Origin: Fundidesulfovibrio magnetotacticus
GTDB taxonomy: Bacteria > Desulfobacterota > Desulfovibrionia > Desulfovibrionales > Desulfovibrionaceae
DNA: 64,000 nt
Direction: 5' to 3'
NCBI RefSeq assembly: GCF_013019105.1
Contig: NZ_BLTE01000002.1
Location: 186,001 to 250,000 of the forward strand
Positions 62,857-64,000 of the stretch are shown here, piece by piece. A program made the translations under genes and the position numbers. How positions within the stretch are numbered: position 1 is the stretch's first letter; every line of letters begins with the position of its first letter. The notes under the pieces were generated by a model. The model was not told where the DNA came from, searched no databases, and saw only the letters and a list, made by a program, of their open reading frames with translations.

Positions 62857-63975
62857 ATGGACCTCTCCTGCTATCCCGACAATCCCTACATCCTCCTCAC
62901 GCCCGGGCCGCTTTCCACCTCCAAGGCCGTCAAGGCGGCCATGCTGCGCGACTGGTGCACCTGGGACCTGGACTACAACTCCATCGTCCAGGACCTGCGC
63001 GCCCGCCTCTGCGCCCTGGCCTGCCCGGGACAGGCCTTCACCGCCGTGCTCATGCAGGGCAGCGGCACCTTCTGCGTGGAGTCCTGCGTGGGCACGCTGG
63101 TCCCGCGCGACGGCGCGCTCATGGTGCTGGCCAACGGGGCCTACGGACAGCGCATCGGCAAGATCGCCAACGTCCTGGGCATCCCCCTGGTGCTCGAGGA
63201 CTTCGGCGAGACCGCCCCGGTGGACCCCGCCCGCGTGGAGGCACTGCTGGCCCGGCACCCGGAAGTGACCCACGTGGCCGTGGTCCACTGCGAGACCACC
63301 ACGGGCATGCTCAACCCCATCGAGGCCATCGGCAAGGCGGTCAAGGACGCGGGGCGCACCTACATCGTGGACGCCATGAGCAGCTTCGGGGGCATCCCCA
63401 TCGACGTGGACGCCATCGGGGCCGACGCGCTCATCTCCAGCGCCAACAAGTGCATCCAGGGCGTGCCGGGCTTCGGCTTCGTGCTGGTGCGCCGCGAGGT
63501 GATCGAGGCCTGCGCGGGCCGGGCGCGCTCCTTGAGCCTGGACCTGTACGACCAGTGGAAGGGCATGGAGCAGGGCGGCGGCAAGTGGCGCTTCACCTCG
63601 CCCACCCACGTGGTGCGCGCCTTCGTGGCCGCCATGGACGAACTCGACGCCGAGGGGGGCGTGGCCAAGCGCTTCGAGCGCTATTCCACCAACCAGCGCG
63701 TCCTCGTGGACGGCATGGAGAAGCTGGGCTTCAAGACGCTCCTGCCGCGCAAGTGGCAGTCGCCCATCATCACCTCCTTCATAAGCCCCGACCACCCGGA
63801 CTACGCCTTCAAGACGTTCTACGACAAGCTCAAGACGAAAGGCTTCGTGGTCTATCCCGGCAAGGTGACCGACGCGGTGGACACCTTCCGCATCGGCAAC
63901 ATCGGCGAGGTCTATCCTGCCGACATCGAGCGCCTGCTCGACGCGGTGAAAGAGTCCATGTACTGGCAGGGCTAG
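62857..63975 (+). CDS. phnW: 2-aminoethylphosphonate:pyruvate aminotransferase
   Basis: A 372-residue fold type I aminotransferase of the PhnW group that converts 2-aminoethylphosphonate and pyruvate to phosphonoacetaldehyde and alanine. Typical parts: ILLTPGPLSTSKAVK, the Arg/Asp-rich RDWCTWDLDYN, MQGSGTFCVES, HCETTTGMLNP, VDAMSSFGG, and the PLP lysine Lys198 in SSANKCIQGVPGFGF. It is the standard length. It starts 16 bases after pbfA with AAGGAG upstream. With PhnX it forms the full route from 2-aminoethylphosphonate to acetaldehyde and phosphate. Confidence 0.96.
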   Translation: MDLSCYPDNPYILLTPGPLSTSKAVKAAMLRDWCTWDLDYNSIVQDLRARLCALACPGQAFTAVLMQGSGTFCVESCVGTLVPRDGALMVLANGAYGQRIGKIANVLGIPLVLEDFGETAPVDPARVEALLARHPEVTHVAVVHCETTTGMLNPIEAIGKAVKDAGRTYIVDAMSSFGGIPIDVDAIGADALISSANKCIQGVPGFGFVLVRREVIEACAGRARSLSLDLYDQWKGMEQGGGKWRFTSPTHVVRAFVAAMDELDAEGGVAKRFERYSTNQRVLVDGMEKLGFKTLLPRKWQSPIITSFISPDHPDYAFKTFYDKLKTKGFVVYPGKVTDAVDTFRIGNIGEVYPADIERLLDAVKESMYWQG

Positions 63976-63986
63976 GAGGCCCGGGT

Positions 63987-64000
63987 ATGCGCGGGATCAC
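63987..64000 (+). CDS. Possible start of a further operon gene (cut by window end)
   Basis: An ATG at 63987 follows GGAGG (63975-63979) with seven-base spacing, twelve bases after the phnW stop. Only four codons and part of a fifth are visible (MRGI), so product and even reality are unproven. Confidence 0.35.

Overview
The window is a GC-rich chromosomal segment that looks like a sulfate-reducing bacterium of the Desulfovibrionales (Desulfovibrio or Fundidesulfovibrio type). The strongest evidence is a pair of redox-complex operons known from Desulfovibrio: a nine-heme cytochrome complex (nhcABCD, 24214-27443) and a type II cytochrome c3 complex (tmcCBA, 28285-30651). An Rrf2-family regulator gene lies next to them. 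No phage genes, transposases, integrases or CRISPR arrays were seen, and gene density is high with many 1-8 bp translational overlaps.

Layout from left to right. 1-2193: the end of a glycosyltransferase, a PAS-GGDEF diguanylate cyclase and a CheZ phosphatase. 2304-11313 (minus): a giant AsmA-family protein, a CobD-CobQ fusion for cobalamin synthesis, a LysR regulator and a MocR-type regulator, the last divergent from a small DUF2917 gene. 11405-16058 (plus): DUF2917, a second diguanylate cyclase and a 961-residue FAD/Fe-S oxidoreductase. 16145-19422 (minus): a surface-glycan group (methyltransferase, GT2-GtrA fusion, polytopic membrane protein). 19491-24042 (minus): a complete branched-chain amino acid ABC transporter, livKHMGF. 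24214-30651 (minus): nhcABCD and tmcCBA. 31407-31841 (minus): Rrf2 regulator. 32072-38150 (plus): biotin-independent malonate decarboxylase operon mdcACDEGBH. 38214-48730 (minus): a helicase-exonuclease fusion, an SGNH hydrolase, a sigma-54 two-component pair, pgi and an aspartate aminotransferase. 48794-51886: sfsA, a small hypothetical gene, and an AMIN-domain/DUF1134 envelope pair. 51971-55714: a large hybrid histidine kinase. 55791-55866: tRNA-Phe. 56633-63975 (plus): a 2-aminoethylphosphonate uptake and degradation operon (binding protein, ATPase, fused permease, phnX, pbfA-like, phnW).

The genes form several functional units. Nhc and Tmc would pass electrons between periplasmic cytochromes and the membrane or cytoplasm. 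Together they carry a counterpart of every core subunit of the Hmc complex, and their upstream regions share a near-identical quasi-palindrome, so co-regulation, perhaps by the adjacent Rrf2 protein, is a testable idea. The mdc operon encodes the full enzyme and its prosthetic-group machinery but no malonate importer. The phosphonate operon would import 2-aminoethylphosphonate and convert it to phosphonoacetaldehyde and then acetaldehyde plus phosphate, with a PLP lyase likely extending the range to the hydroxylated analogue.

All functional names come from reading the translated sequences by eye. No database search was run.
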